Shown: one piece after another, positions 6,737 through 14,387 of the stretch
Numbering within the stretch: the first letter of the stretch is position 1
Layout: the number at the start of each line of letters is the position of its first letter
Origin: Azospirillum griseum
Lineage (GTDB): Bacteria; Pseudomonadota; Alphaproteobacteria; Azospirillales; Azospirillaceae
NCBI RefSeq assembly: GCF_003966125.1
Contig: NZ_RXMA01000011.1
Location: 100,921-164,920, forward strand
Length of the DNA stretch: 64,000 nucleotides
Reading direction: 5' to 3'
Notes under the pieces: generated by a model
Told to the model about the DNA's origin: nothing
What the model saw: only the letters and a program-made list of their open reading frames with translations
The model's database searches: none
Position numbers and translations under genes: made by a program

Positions 6737-8986
6737 ATGCCCGCCTTTCTCTCCTCCCTCGCCTCCACCAAGCTGCCCACCGCCCTGCGGCTGGTTCTGG
6801 GCTTTTCCCCCTGGATCCTGTTCGGCGCGTTGCTGCCGCTGGTCGGGGTGGGTGCCGCCAGCGCCGGGGGGCTGGCCGTCAGTCTGGCCCTCTGCGCCCT
6901 GGACAAGCTGCGCGGCTCCTGGAAAGCGCCGGAGCTGGTCGCCGCCGCCTATTTCCTGCTGATGCTGCTGGCGGCCCCGATCGGCTGGTCCTGGCCGCAG
7001 GACCACATCGGCCTCAGCCTGCATCTGGCCTTGGCGGTGATGGCCTTTGGCGGCTTGGCGCTGGGCCGACCCTTCACCCTGGATTACGCGCGCGACGACT
7101 GGCCGCCCGCCCTGTGGGAGCGGCCCGAATTCCGGATGATCAACCGGGCGATGACCGCCTTGTGGGGGGCGCTGTTCCTGGTTGGCGCGGCGGGGTTCGC
7201 CCTGGGCGACGCGGGCACGGCGGCGGCGCTGTCCATCGGCTCCACCGCGCTCGGCGCGGTCCTGAACCGCCGCGCGCCGCGCTGGTTGATGGAGATGGGC
7301 TTGCGCCGCCGTCTGGCCGCGCTGGATCCCAACCCCTGGACCGCGCCGGACTTCCCGCCGCGCGATCCGGACATTGCAGCCCCGGCCATCCACACCGCCC
7401 CCAGCCACCGCGCCGACTCCGGTGATGAAACCTGCGACGTGGCCGTCGTCGGCTCGGGCATTGGCGGGTTGAGCGCCGCCGCGCTGCTGGCCAAGGCCGG
7501 GTTGCGGGTGACGGTGCTGGAGGCGCACGACCGGCCCGGCGGCTTCTGCACCTCCTGGCTGGTCAAGGCGCGCAACCGCAAGGAACCGGGCGCGGAGCCG
7601 TTCCGTTACCGCTTCGACGCCGGGGTCCACGACATCAGCGGCGCGCACCCCGACGGGCCGCTCGGCCATCTGCTGCGCAGCCTGGAGATCGACGGGCGGC
7701 TGGACTGGCGTCCGGTGACGCGCGGCCTGTATCTCGATGGGCGGTCCCGCCTTTTGCCCGACAACGCCGACGGTCTGGTCGCCCTGATCGCCGCCGAACA
7801 CCCCGGCAGCGCCGCCGGGCTGACCGCCTTCATGGCGGAGATGCGGGCAATCCACGCCGATCTGTACCGGGGGTGCGGCGCGCGCGGCCTGCCCAACATC
7901 CCGGCGACGCTCGACGCCCTGCGCGCCTACGCCAGCCAGTCGCCGCACGCCTTCCGTTGGCAGGGGGTGAGCTTCCCCGCCATGCTCGCCCGCTTCGTCC
8001 CCGACGAGGGCGCGCGGCGGATGCTGTCGGTCCTGACCGGCTATCTCAGCGACCGGCCGGACACGCTGACCGTCACCCAGATGGCCCCGATCTTCGGCTA
8101 TTGGTTCGACGGCGGGCGTTACCCCATCGGTGGGTCGCAGGCGCTGGCCGACGCGCTGGCCGACTCGGTCCGCGCCAACGGCGGAACGCTGCGCCTGCGC
8201 ACGCCGGTGAAACGCATCCTCATCGAGGATGGCCGCGCCGCCGGAGTCGAGACCGCCGACGGTCGCCGCATCCGCGCCCGCGCCGTGCTGTCCAACGCCG
8301 ACCTGCGCCGCACCCTGCTGGAGTTGGTCGGGCCGGAGCATTTGCCGCCCGCCGTTGCCGCCCGCTGCGCGGCGCTGCGGCCCTCGACCTCCGCCTTCAT
8401 GGTGACGCTGGGGGTGGAGGGCGTGCCGGACCTGCCCGCCGTGACCTTTGTTCAGGATGACCCGACGCTGGGCATCGCCATTCCGTCGCGGCTGGATCCC
8501 GGTCTGGCTCCGGCGGGCCATTCGGCGATCACCCTGATGCGGCTGGCCCCGGCCAACCCCACCGGCGCCGATGCGCTGTGGGACCGCAGCGCCCCCGATT
8601 ACAAGGCGCGCAAGGCGCGGGAGGGCGACGCGCTGATCGCCGCCGCCGCCCGCGTCATCCCGGACCTGCACCAGCGCATCACCGTGCGCCAGGACGCCAG
8701 CGCCGCCACCTTCGCCCGTTACGCCCGCAGCACCGGCGGGGCGATCTACGGCATCGACCCGACTCAGGACACCGCCAGCCGCCGGTCGCCGATTCCCGGC
8801 CTGGTTTTGGCCGGTGGCGGTGTCTTCCCCGGCCCCGGTGTGGAGGCTTGTGTCATCTCCGGGCGGCTGGCGGCGGAAGCGCTGCTGGGGGCCGACCGCC
8901 TGAGCCTGGACGCCCTGCGCGCACCGTCCAGAGGCGCAGACAACGGGAGAGCCACCACCACCCGCCCCGCCCTGGTGAACGCCTGA
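6737..8986 (+). CDS. Fusion: IspZ-like membrane domain + carotenoid-isomerase/phytoene-desaturase-like FAD oxidoreductase
   Basis: A 749-residue protein. Residues ~1-200 are hydrophobic with several membrane segments, and contain GRPFTLDYARDDWPPALW then INRAMTALWGALF, which resembles intracellular-septation (IspZ/YciB-like) proteins. From residue ~234 a classical FAD/NAD fold begins (VVGSGIGGLSAAALLAKAG, then VLEAHDRPGG) and runs through PIGGSQALADALADSVRANGG to a C-terminal AGGGVFPGPGVEACVISGRLAAE, as in CrtI/CrtISO-type proteins. I start at the ATG at 6737 (MPAFLSSLAS). No other carotenoid gene is nearby, so the substrate is unknown. A terminator follows at 9016. Confidence 0.85.
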   Translation: MPAFLSSLASTKLPTALRLVLGFSPWILFGALLPLVGVGAASAGGLAVSLALCALDKLRGSWKAPELVAAAYFLLMLLAAPIGWSWPQDHIGLSLHLALAVMAFGGLALGRPFTLDYARDDWPPALWERPEFRMINRAMTALWGALFLVGAAGFALGDAGTAAALSIGSTALGAVLNRRAPRWLMEMGLRRRLAALDPNPWTAPDFPPRDPDIAAPAIHTAPSHRADSGDETCDVAVVGSGIGGLSAAALLAKAGLRVTVLEAHDRPGGFCTSWLVKARNRKEPGAEPFRYRFDAGVHDISGAHPDGPLGHLLRSLEIDGRLDWRPVTRGLYLDGRSRLLPDNADGLVALIAAEHPGSAAGLTAFMAEMRAIHADLYRGCGARGLPNIPATLDALRAYASQSPHAFRWQGVSFPAMLARFVPDEGARRMLSVLTGYLSDRPDTLTVTQMAPIFGYWFDGGRYPIGGSQALADALADSVRANGGTLRLRTPVKRILIEDGRAAGVETADGRRIRARAVLSNADLRRTLLELVGPEHLPPAVAARCAALRPSTSAFMVTLGVEGVPDLPAVTFVQDDPTLGIAIPSRLDPGLAPAGHSAITLMRLAPANPTGADALWDRSAPDYKARKAREGDALIAAAARVIPDLHQRITVRQDASAATFARYARSTGGAIYGIDPTQDTASRRSPIPGLVLAGGGVFPGPGVEACVISGRLAAEALLGADRLSLDALRAPSRGADNGRATTTRPALVNA

Positions 8987-9015
8987 TCCCCCGAACCCCT
9001 GACCCACCGCGCAGC

Positions 9016-9053
9016 AAAAAGCCCCGGCGTCCTTGCGGACGACCGGGGCTTTT
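9016..9053. terminator. Bidirectional intrinsic terminator
   Basis: AAAAAGCCCCGG (from 9016) and CCGGGGCTTTT (to 9053) form a strong stem, with an inner CGTCC/GGACG pairing around TTGC. The A-run on one side and T-run on the other let it work for both the fusion gene (+) and the convergent cytochrome c gene (-). Confidence 0.85.
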
Positions 9054-9108
9054 CGGTTCAACCGGTCTCGCCACCCGTGAGTCGGAGTGCGATCCTCGCG
9101 CGCCGGGA

Positions 9109-9645
9109 TTACGGCAGCGGGGCCGGGCTGTCGGACAGCGAACGGAGATAGGCGATGACGTTGGCGCGCTCCGCATCCTTCTTCAGACCGGCGAAGGTCA
9201 TCTTGGTGCCGGGGGCGTAGGCCTTCGGGTCGTAGAGGAACTTGTTCAGCTCGTCATAGCTCCAGGTGCCGCCGGTCTTGACCAGCGCGTCGGAGTAGCC
9301 GAAGCCCGCCACGTGGCCCTTCGGACCGCCCAGCACGCCGAACAGGTTCGGGCCGACCTTGTTCGCCCCGCCCTTGTCGAAGCTGTGGCAGGCCGCGCAG
9401 GCCTTGGCCGCCGTTTGACCGGCGGCGGCGTCGGCCGAGGCCATCAGCGGACCGATGGCCGCCGGACCCGCCGCAGCGGCAGCCCCCTTGTCGGCGACCG
9501 CAGCCCCCGCCGGCGCGGCAACGACATAGGCGCTCTTTTCCAGCTTCTTGGGATGGACCAGCACCTCGGACGCGAAGCCGGTCAGCATGGCGATCAAGCC
9601 CGCCAGCAGAACGGCGCCAAAAATCTTGTTCAACTCCATGCTCAT
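9109..9645 (-). CDS. Membrane-anchored c-type cytochrome (CycM/cytochrome c552-like)
   Basis: A 178-residue protein with one N-terminal membrane anchor (~9-27), an Ala-rich linker (~40-75) and a class I cytochrome c domain. The haem attachment site is CAACH (about 83-87), followed by GPNLFGVLG, and the probable axial Met is in GTKMTFAG. This is the architecture of alphaproteobacterial CycM, which carries electrons between the bc1 complex and cytochrome c oxidase on the periplasmic face. No oxidase gene is adjacent. It converges on the fusion gene with a shared terminator. Confidence 0.93.
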   Translation of the reverse strand: MSMELNKIFGAVLLAGLIAMLTGFASEVLVHPKKLEKSAYVVAAPAGAAVADKGAAAAAGPAAIGPLMASADAAAGQTAAKACAACHSFDKGGANKVGPNLFGVLGGPKGHVAGFGYSDALVKTGGTWSYDELNKFLYDPKAYAPGTKMTFAGLKKDAERANVIAYLRSLSDSPAPLP

Positions 9646-9884
9646 GTGAGTCTCTTCGTCCTTCGTGTCTTCTGTTCGCCGGCCGTTGATCCGCCGGGGG
9701 CGTTCCCGCCGCCTTCGCGTGAGGCGTCGCCCGCACCATACCGCGCGCGCACGGGCTTGTCACCGGCTTGGGATGTGGAAAAGGTCCCGCGCTGCACCGC
9801 CACAAGCCTTGACGCCGCCGCCGCTTCCATGGTTCACCCGCCCCAGACGCGGCCCCCGCGCCGGTTCTTTGCAGCGAGCCACCG

Positions 9885-10655
9885 ATGATCGCACCGACCT
9901 CCCCGCCGCCCAGCAACCCCATCGTGGTGATTCCGGCGCGCATGGCGTCCACCCGCCTGCCCGGCAAGCCGTTGGCCGACATTCTGGGCATGCCGATGAT
10001 CGTCCATGTCCTGCGCCGCGCGATGGAGGCCGACATCGGCCCGGTCGTCGTCGCCTGCGCGGAAAAGGAGATCGCCAAGGCGGTGGAGGCGGCGGGCGGG
10101 ACCGCCGTGCTGACCCGCCCGGATCACCCCTCCGGCTCCGACCGGATTTTCGAAGCGGTCAGCCTGCTCGACCCCGATGGGCATTACGACGCGGTGGTGA
10201 ACGTGCAGGGCGACCTGCCGACCATCGAACCCGCCGTCGTCCGCGCCGCCTTCGCCCCGCTGTCCGATCCGGCGGTGGACATCGCCACCCTGGTCGTCCC
10301 GATCCGCCGGGAGGAGGAGCGCACCGACCCCAACGTGGTCAAGGCGGTGCTGGAACTCGCCCCCTCGACCAACCGGGGCCGCGCGCTCTACTTCACCCGC
10401 GCCACCGCGCCGTGGGGCGAGGGCGAGCTGTACCACCACATCGGCCTGTACGCCTACCGCCGCGCCGCGCTGGAACGCTATGTCCGCCTGCCGCCGTCGG
10501 TGCTGGAGCAGCGCGAACGGCTGGAGCAGCTCCGTGCGCTGGCCTTCGGCATGCGGATCGACGCGGCGGTCGTTGACGCGGTGCCACTGGGCGTTGATAC
10601 TCCCGCCGATTTGGAGCGCGCCCGCACGGTGCTGGCCCGCCGCTTCTCCCTGTAA
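9885..10655 (+). CDS. kdsB: 3-deoxy-manno-octulosonate cytidylyltransferase
   Basis: Activates Kdo with CTP to CMP-Kdo for lipopolysaccharide inner-core synthesis in the cytoplasm. The 256-residue protein has the nucleotidyltransferase opening [17 protein letters not shown] (14-30), the DHPSGSDRI loop and NVQGDLP (~106-112). The usual family motif there is NVQGDEP, so one residue differs. The C-terminal part contains [15 protein letters not shown] and [13 protein letters not shown], both typical. It is followed 23 nt later by pheA, probably in one transcript. Confidence 0.96.
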   Translation: MIAPTSPPPSNPIVVIPARMASTRLPGKPLADILGMPMIVHVLRRAMEADIGPVVVACAEKEIAKAVEAAGGTAVLTRPDHPSGSDRIFEAVSLLDPDGHYDAVVNVQGDLPTIEPAVVRAAFAPLSDPAVDIATLVVPIRREEERTDPNVVKAVLELAPSTNRGRALYFTRATAPWGEGELYHHIGLYAYRRAALERYVRLPPSVLEQRERLEQLRALAFGMRIDAAVVDAVPLGVDTPADLERARTVLARRFSL

Positions 10656-10678
10656 CACCCGACCGCCGAGTCCCAACC

Positions 10679-11545
10679 GTGTCGAACGCAAACGTCATCG
10701 CCTTCCAGGGTTTCCCCGGGGCCTATTCCGATCTGGCGTGCCGCAACGCCCGCCCGACCATGACGACCCTGCCCTGCCCGACGTTCGACGCGACCTTCGC
10801 CGCCGTGCGCGAGGGGCGGGCGTCGCTGGCGATGATCCCGGTGGAAAACTCCATCGCCGGGCGGGTGGCCGACAACCATCACCTGCTGCCCGAAGGCGGC
10901 CTGCACATCATCGGCGAGCATTTCCAGCGGGTGAACCACATGCTGCTGGCGCCCAAGGGCGCGACGCTCGGCACCATCAAGACGGTGCGCAGCCACATCC
11001 AGGCGCTGTCGCAATGCCAGGCGATGACCCGCTCGCTGGGGTTGGAGGCGATCAACCACGCCGACACCGCCGGTGCGGCGCGCGAGATCGCGGAGCTGAA
11101 CGATCCGCAACACGCCGCCATCGCCTCCTCGCTGGCCGCCGAAATCTACAACCTCGACATCCTGAAAAGCGGGATCGAGGACGCCGATCACAACACCACC
11201 CGTTTCCTAATTCTGTCGCGCGACCCCAAGCAGCCCGCCGCCGGGTCCTGCCGGACGGTGACGACCTTCGTCTTCAGCGTGCGCAGCGTGCCCGCCGCGC
11301 TGTACAAGGCGTTGGGCGGCTTTGCCACCAACGGCATCAACATGACCAAGCTGGAAAGCTACATGGTCGGTGGCCGCTTCACCCAGACCCAGTTCTACGC
11401 CGACGTCGAAGGCCACCCCGAGGAACGCCCGCTGAAGCTGGCGTTGGAGGAGCTGGATTTCTTCGCCCGCGAGGTCAAGATCCTGGGCGTCTACCCGGCC
11501 AACCCCTTCCGCTATCAGGAAAGCCAGTTGATCGGCGAGGATTGA
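10679..11545 (+). CDS. pheA: Prephenate dehydratase
   Basis: Converts prephenate to phenylpyruvate in phenylalanine synthesis. 288 residues from a GTG start (MSNANVIAFQG). The N-terminal catalytic lobes begin AFQGFPGAYSDLACR, and the catalytic TTRF motif (HNTTRFLILSR) is near residue 171. The C-terminal ACT domain contains ALYKALGGFATNGINMTKLES, the phenylalanine-binding ESY region. No chorismate mutase domain is attached, as usual in alphaproteobacteria. It shares a transcript direction with kdsB. Confidence 0.97.
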   Translation: MSNANVIAFQGFPGAYSDLACRNARPTMTTLPCPTFDATFAAVREGRASLAMIPVENSIAGRVADNHHLLPEGGLHIIGEHFQRVNHMLLAPKGATLGTIKTVRSHIQALSQCQAMTRSLGLEAINHADTAGAAREIAELNDPQHAAIASSLAAEIYNLDILKSGIEDADHNTTRFLILSRDPKQPAAGSCRTVTTFVFSVRSVPAALYKALGGFATNGINMTKLESYMVGGRFTQTQFYADVEGHPEERPLKLALEELDFFAREVKILGVYPANPFRYQESQLIGED

Positions 11546-11577
11546 GCCGGGGCGGCGTCAACGCTGCGGCCAAACAC

Positions 11578-11614
11578 GAAAACGGCGGACCGGGGCAACC
11601 CGATCCGCCGTTTG
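11578..11614. terminator. Intrinsic terminator between convergent pheA and nudC
   Basis: GAAAACGGCGGA (from 11578) pairs with TCCGCCGTTT (to 11613/11614), with an internal CCGGGGCAACCCGA loop region. A-run on one side and T-run (TTTGTCGTTT) on the other suggest it can stop transcription from both pheA and nudC. Confidence 0.75.
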
Positions 11615-11636
11615 TCGTTTCACCCCACCCGCCTGA

Positions 11637-12560
11637 TCACCCCTGATCGATCCAATCGCGGATCAGGCGGTGGGCGATGGAATCCTTGCGGGCCAGCCGG
11701 AAATCATCGCTGGGGGTGTGGTCGCGCAAAAAGGCGCGGTCGAACCAGCGGGCGCTTTCCAACTCGTCCTGGTCGGTCGAAATGTCGAAGCTGGTCGCCC
11801 GCGCGGTGAAGCCGAGCATCAGGGAGGACGGGAAGGGCCAGGGCTGCGACGAGCAATAACGCACGTCGGTCACGGTCAGGCCGACCTCTTCCAGCACCTC
11901 GCGCGCCACCGCCTCCTCCAGGCTTTCGCCCGGTTCGACGAAGCCCGCCAGCACCGAATGGACGCCGGGGGGAAAGCGCGATTGCCGCCCCAGCACCATG
12001 CGGTCGCCGCCATCGTGCACCAGCATGATCACCGCCGGATCGGTGCGGGGGAAATGGTGGGTGGCGCAGGCGGCATCGGTGCAGACGCGCACATGCCCGC
12101 CCTCCGCCATCGCCGCCGGAGCGCCGCAGACGCCGCAAAAGCGGTGCCGGGCGTTCCACCACGCCATGCCTCGGGCGTAGGCGCAATAGGCCCCCTCCCC
12201 CGGCGGCATCTGCGGGCCGACGCTGCGCAGATCCTCGAACCGGCCCAACCCGGCCAGCGGCGGCAGGGTGTCCGGCGACTCCGCCCCCGGCAGATCGACG
12301 GCGAAGACCGGCGCGCCCGCCGCCTCCCCCTCGGTCAACAGGCCCAGAAAGATCGGCTCCTGACCAAGATCGAGCGATGCCGGAACCAGAACGGCGCGCG
12401 GGGCATCAGCGGGGCCGGTGACGAAGTTGCGCGATTGCCAGACCGGCAGGACGCGCGCGGTCGCCGACCGGCGCGCCTCGTTCAGCCAATCGGCATCCTT
12501 GCGGCGGTGCGCGGCGCGGTCGAGCGGCACGCACGCGTAGACGTTGGGTCGTTCGGACAT
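11637..12560 (-). CDS. nudC: NAD(+)/NADH pyrophosphatase (NudC family)
   Basis: A 307-residue Nudix hydrolase that splits NAD(H) to NMN(H) and AMP and, in E. coli, removes NAD caps from RNA. Visible are a C4 zinc site beginning CGVCG (~141) and CTDAAC, the Nudix box starting GFVEPGESLEEAVARE (~205) and continuing EEVGL, and the NudC-specific signature SQPWPFPSS (~236-244). The start at 12560 (MSERPNVYACVPL) is chosen over longer readings that run into the divergent hisN leader. It is divergent from hisN with a 118-bp gap. Confidence 0.96.
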   Translation of the reverse strand: MSERPNVYACVPLDRAAHRRKDADWLNEARRSATARVLPVWQSRNFVTGPADAPRAVLVPASLDLGQEPIFLGLLTEGEAAGAPVFAVDLPGAESPDTLPPLAGLGRFEDLRSVGPQMPPGEGAYCAYARGMAWWNARHRFCGVCGAPAAMAEGGHVRVCTDAACATHHFPRTDPAVIMLVHDGGDRMVLGRQSRFPPGVHSVLAGFVEPGESLEEAVAREVLEEVGLTVTDVRYCSSQPWPFPSSLMLGFTARATSFDISTDQDELESARWFDRAFLRDHTPSDDFRLARKDSIAHRLIRDWIDQG

Positions 12561-12678
12561 GACCGGCAGGCTGCCACAACCCCGCCGCGCCGGAAAGGGG
12601 GTGCCGCGCGCTTTCGGGTTTGCGCCGCCGTCGGGCGTGGTTAGGATGCCGCCGACACCGCCCGGAAGGATCCCCACG

Positions 12679-13461
12679 ATGACCGAGATTTGCCCCGCAC
12701 CCCTGGTGGCCCTGGCCCAGCGGCTGGCCGACGCCAGCGCCAGCGTGATTCGCGGCTATTTCCGCACCGGCGTGACGGTGGACGACAAGGCCGATCAATC
12801 CCCCGTGACCGTCGCCGACCGCGAGGCCGAACGCGCCATCCGCGCGATCCTGGACGCCGAACGCCCCGACGACGGGATTTATGGCGAGGAGTTCGGCACC
12901 AAGAACCTCGACGCCGAATGGGTGTGGGTCATCGACCCGATCGACGGGACCAAATCCTTCATCGCCGGGCGGCCGATCTTCGGCACGCTGGTCGCCCTAC
13001 TCCATCGCGGCACCCCGGTGATGGGGCTGATCGACCAGCCGATCATCGGCGACCGCTGGCTGGGCGTGACCGGGCAGCCGACCACCCACAACGGCCAGCC
13101 GGTGCGCGTGCGCCCCTGCCCCGGCGGCATCGCGGCGGCGATGTTCGGGACCACCTCCCCCGACCTGTTTCCCGGAGAGGATTACGACGCCTACCGCCGG
13201 GTTGCCGCACAGGTGAAGGTGTCGGCCTATGGCGGGGATTGCTACAGCTACGGGCTGCTTGCGTCGGGCTATTACGATCTGGTCGTCGAATCGGGGCTGA
13301 AGCTGTACGACTTCGCCGCCCTGGTTCCGGTCGTGATCGGGGCGGGCGGGCTGATGACCGATTGGGACGGCGCGCCGCTGAACGCCGCCTCCACCGGGCG
13401 GGTGATCGCCGCCGGGGATCCGCGCACCCACCGCGAGGCGATGGCCGCGCTGGCCGGTTGA
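12679..13461 (+). CDS. hisN: Histidinol-phosphatase of the inositol monophosphatase family
   Basis: 260 residues. The three IMPase metal-site blocks are present: GEEFG (~69-73), DPIDGT (~86-91) and, C-terminally, LYDFAALVPVVIGAGG (~209 on). The sequence around GGDCYSYGLLASGYYDLVVE matches HisN-type enzymes, which dephosphorylate histidinol phosphate in histidine synthesis. A general inositol-phosphate activity cannot be excluded. Strong Shine-Dalgarno GGAAGGA before the ATG at 12679. No other his genes are adjacent. The gene at 13491 follows after 29 nt. Confidence 0.9.
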   Translation: MTEICPAPLVALAQRLADASASVIRGYFRTGVTVDDKADQSPVTVADREAERAIRAILDAERPDDGIYGEEFGTKNLDAEWVWVIDPIDGTKSFIAGRPIFGTLVALLHRGTPVMGLIDQPIIGDRWLGVTGQPTTHNGQPVRVRPCPGGIAAAMFGTTSPDLFPGEDYDAYRRVAAQVKVSAYGGDCYSYGLLASGYYDLVVESGLKLYDFAALVPVVIGAGGLMTDWDGAPLNAASTGRVIAAGDPRTHREAMAALAG

Positions 13462-13490
13462 GCGCACCCCCTTTTCGTTTTGGATTCGCA

Positions 13491-14039
13491 ATGACACCGA
13501 TCACTCAACCATCCCGTTCCGTCTTCGACACGTCGCCGGAAAATCTGCGCCCCTTCCTGGAGGGGTTGGCGGCGCGTGTGGCCGCCGGGTCCAACTGGAT
13601 GGTGCGCAAGAAAACCCTCTGCGACCTGCTGCTCGGCCTCGACGCCTTTTTCGCTCTGCCGGAGAGCGAACGCCTCGCCATGCTGGACACGGTCGCGGCA
13701 CCGGACGACACCGGCGCGGAAGGCGACACGCCCGCAGCCAACGCACCCGAGGATGATGGCCCCGAGGACGGCCGCGCCGATTTCCGCGAAGTCCTGCCGA
13801 TCTATGTCGGGGCGATCCTGGAGCAACTGGCCGAGAAATCCATTTCGAGTCCGGAACAAGCCATGATCTACATGCTGTCCATCCATCCGGAGCATCATGG
13901 TGCGGCGGAAGCCTGGATGCTGGCCAACCCACGCCACGGAAAGGCGGTGCGCAAGCTGATCCGCACGGATCGCCGGTACCGCCAACTGATGGAACGCCTG
14001 ACCCCCAAGGATCTGGACCAAGACACGGCCATCGCCTGA
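13491..14039 (+). CDS. Hypothetical acidic protein downstream of hisN
   Basis: A 182-residue protein that I do not recognise. It has no signal peptide or membrane segment. The N-terminal third is helical (SPENLRPFLEGLAARVAAG, then RKKTLCDLLLGLDAFF). A low-complexity acidic linker rich in Asp/Glu/Pro/Ala (~70-100) follows, then a C-terminal helical part (FREVLPIYVGAILEQLAEK) ending in basic residues (KAVRKLIRTDRRYRQLMERL). It starts at the ATG at 13491, 29 nt after hisN, and may be cotranscribed with it. A MITE-like element lies just after its stop. Confidence 0.7.
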   Translation: MTPITQPSRSVFDTSPENLRPFLEGLAARVAAGSNWMVRKKTLCDLLLGLDAFFALPESERLAMLDTVAAPDDTGAEGDTPAANAPEDDGPEDGRADFREVLPIYVGAILEQLAEKSISSPEQAMIYMLSIHPEHHGAAEAWMLANPRHGKAVRKLIRTDRRYRQLMERLTPKDLDQDTAIA

Positions 14040-14074
14040 CACCCCCGGCAAACCCGAGTTTGGCTTGAATAGTC

Positions 14075-14314
14075 AGGGCAATCACTTGAACGAGGGATCA
14101 TCGCAACGCAAGCAAGAATGGACACGGATTTCACGGACAAAGATCAGAGATTACACGGATTTTTGACCCCAATCGTATCCCGCCATGAGGTTTGCGACCA
14201 GTTCGCAAGCAGGATGGCTCTGAGACGCGTTCCGTGAAGTCCGTGAGGAAAATCCGTGAAATCCGTGGCAGATCTTGCTCCGGTCGGTCGCACGATGCTT
14301 CAAGCGATTGCCCT
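14075..14314 (+). mobile_element. MITE-like element, copy A (240 bp)
   Basis: The ends are 16-bp terminal inverted repeats: AGGGCAATCACTTGAA (14075-14090) and, reverse-complemented, AGGGCAATCGCTTGAA (14299-14314), 15 of 16 matching. The element is bounded by a 12-bp direct repeat, GCTTGAATAGTC (14063-14074) and GATTGAATAGTC (14315-14326), 11 of 12 matching, as expected for a target-site duplication. Inside is a perfect 15-bp inverted repeat, CACGGATTTCACGGA (14123-14137) and its complement (14253-14267), so the RNA could fold into a long hairpin. It has no credible coding sequence. Copy B is at 30406 in the opposite orientation. It fills most of the 348-bp gap between the hypothetical gene and yejA. 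Confidence 0.85.
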
Positions 14315-14387
14315 GATTGAATAGTCCTTGACCGCGACCGGTGGCTCACCGTCAATCAAGGACCCTTCCCCTGGATCGGGTTTGCCG

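Noticed and set aside
6701..9061. A 786-residue minus-strand open frame across the membrane/FAD fusion gene
   Set aside because: Composition artefact; the + strand protein has a clear FAD motif and membrane segments.
14131..14355. Short open frames over the MITE-like elements (also near 30483-30650)
   Set aside because: They translate the CACGGATTTCACGG repeats into meaningless FTDFTE-like peptides and lack ribosome sites; the element is non-coding.
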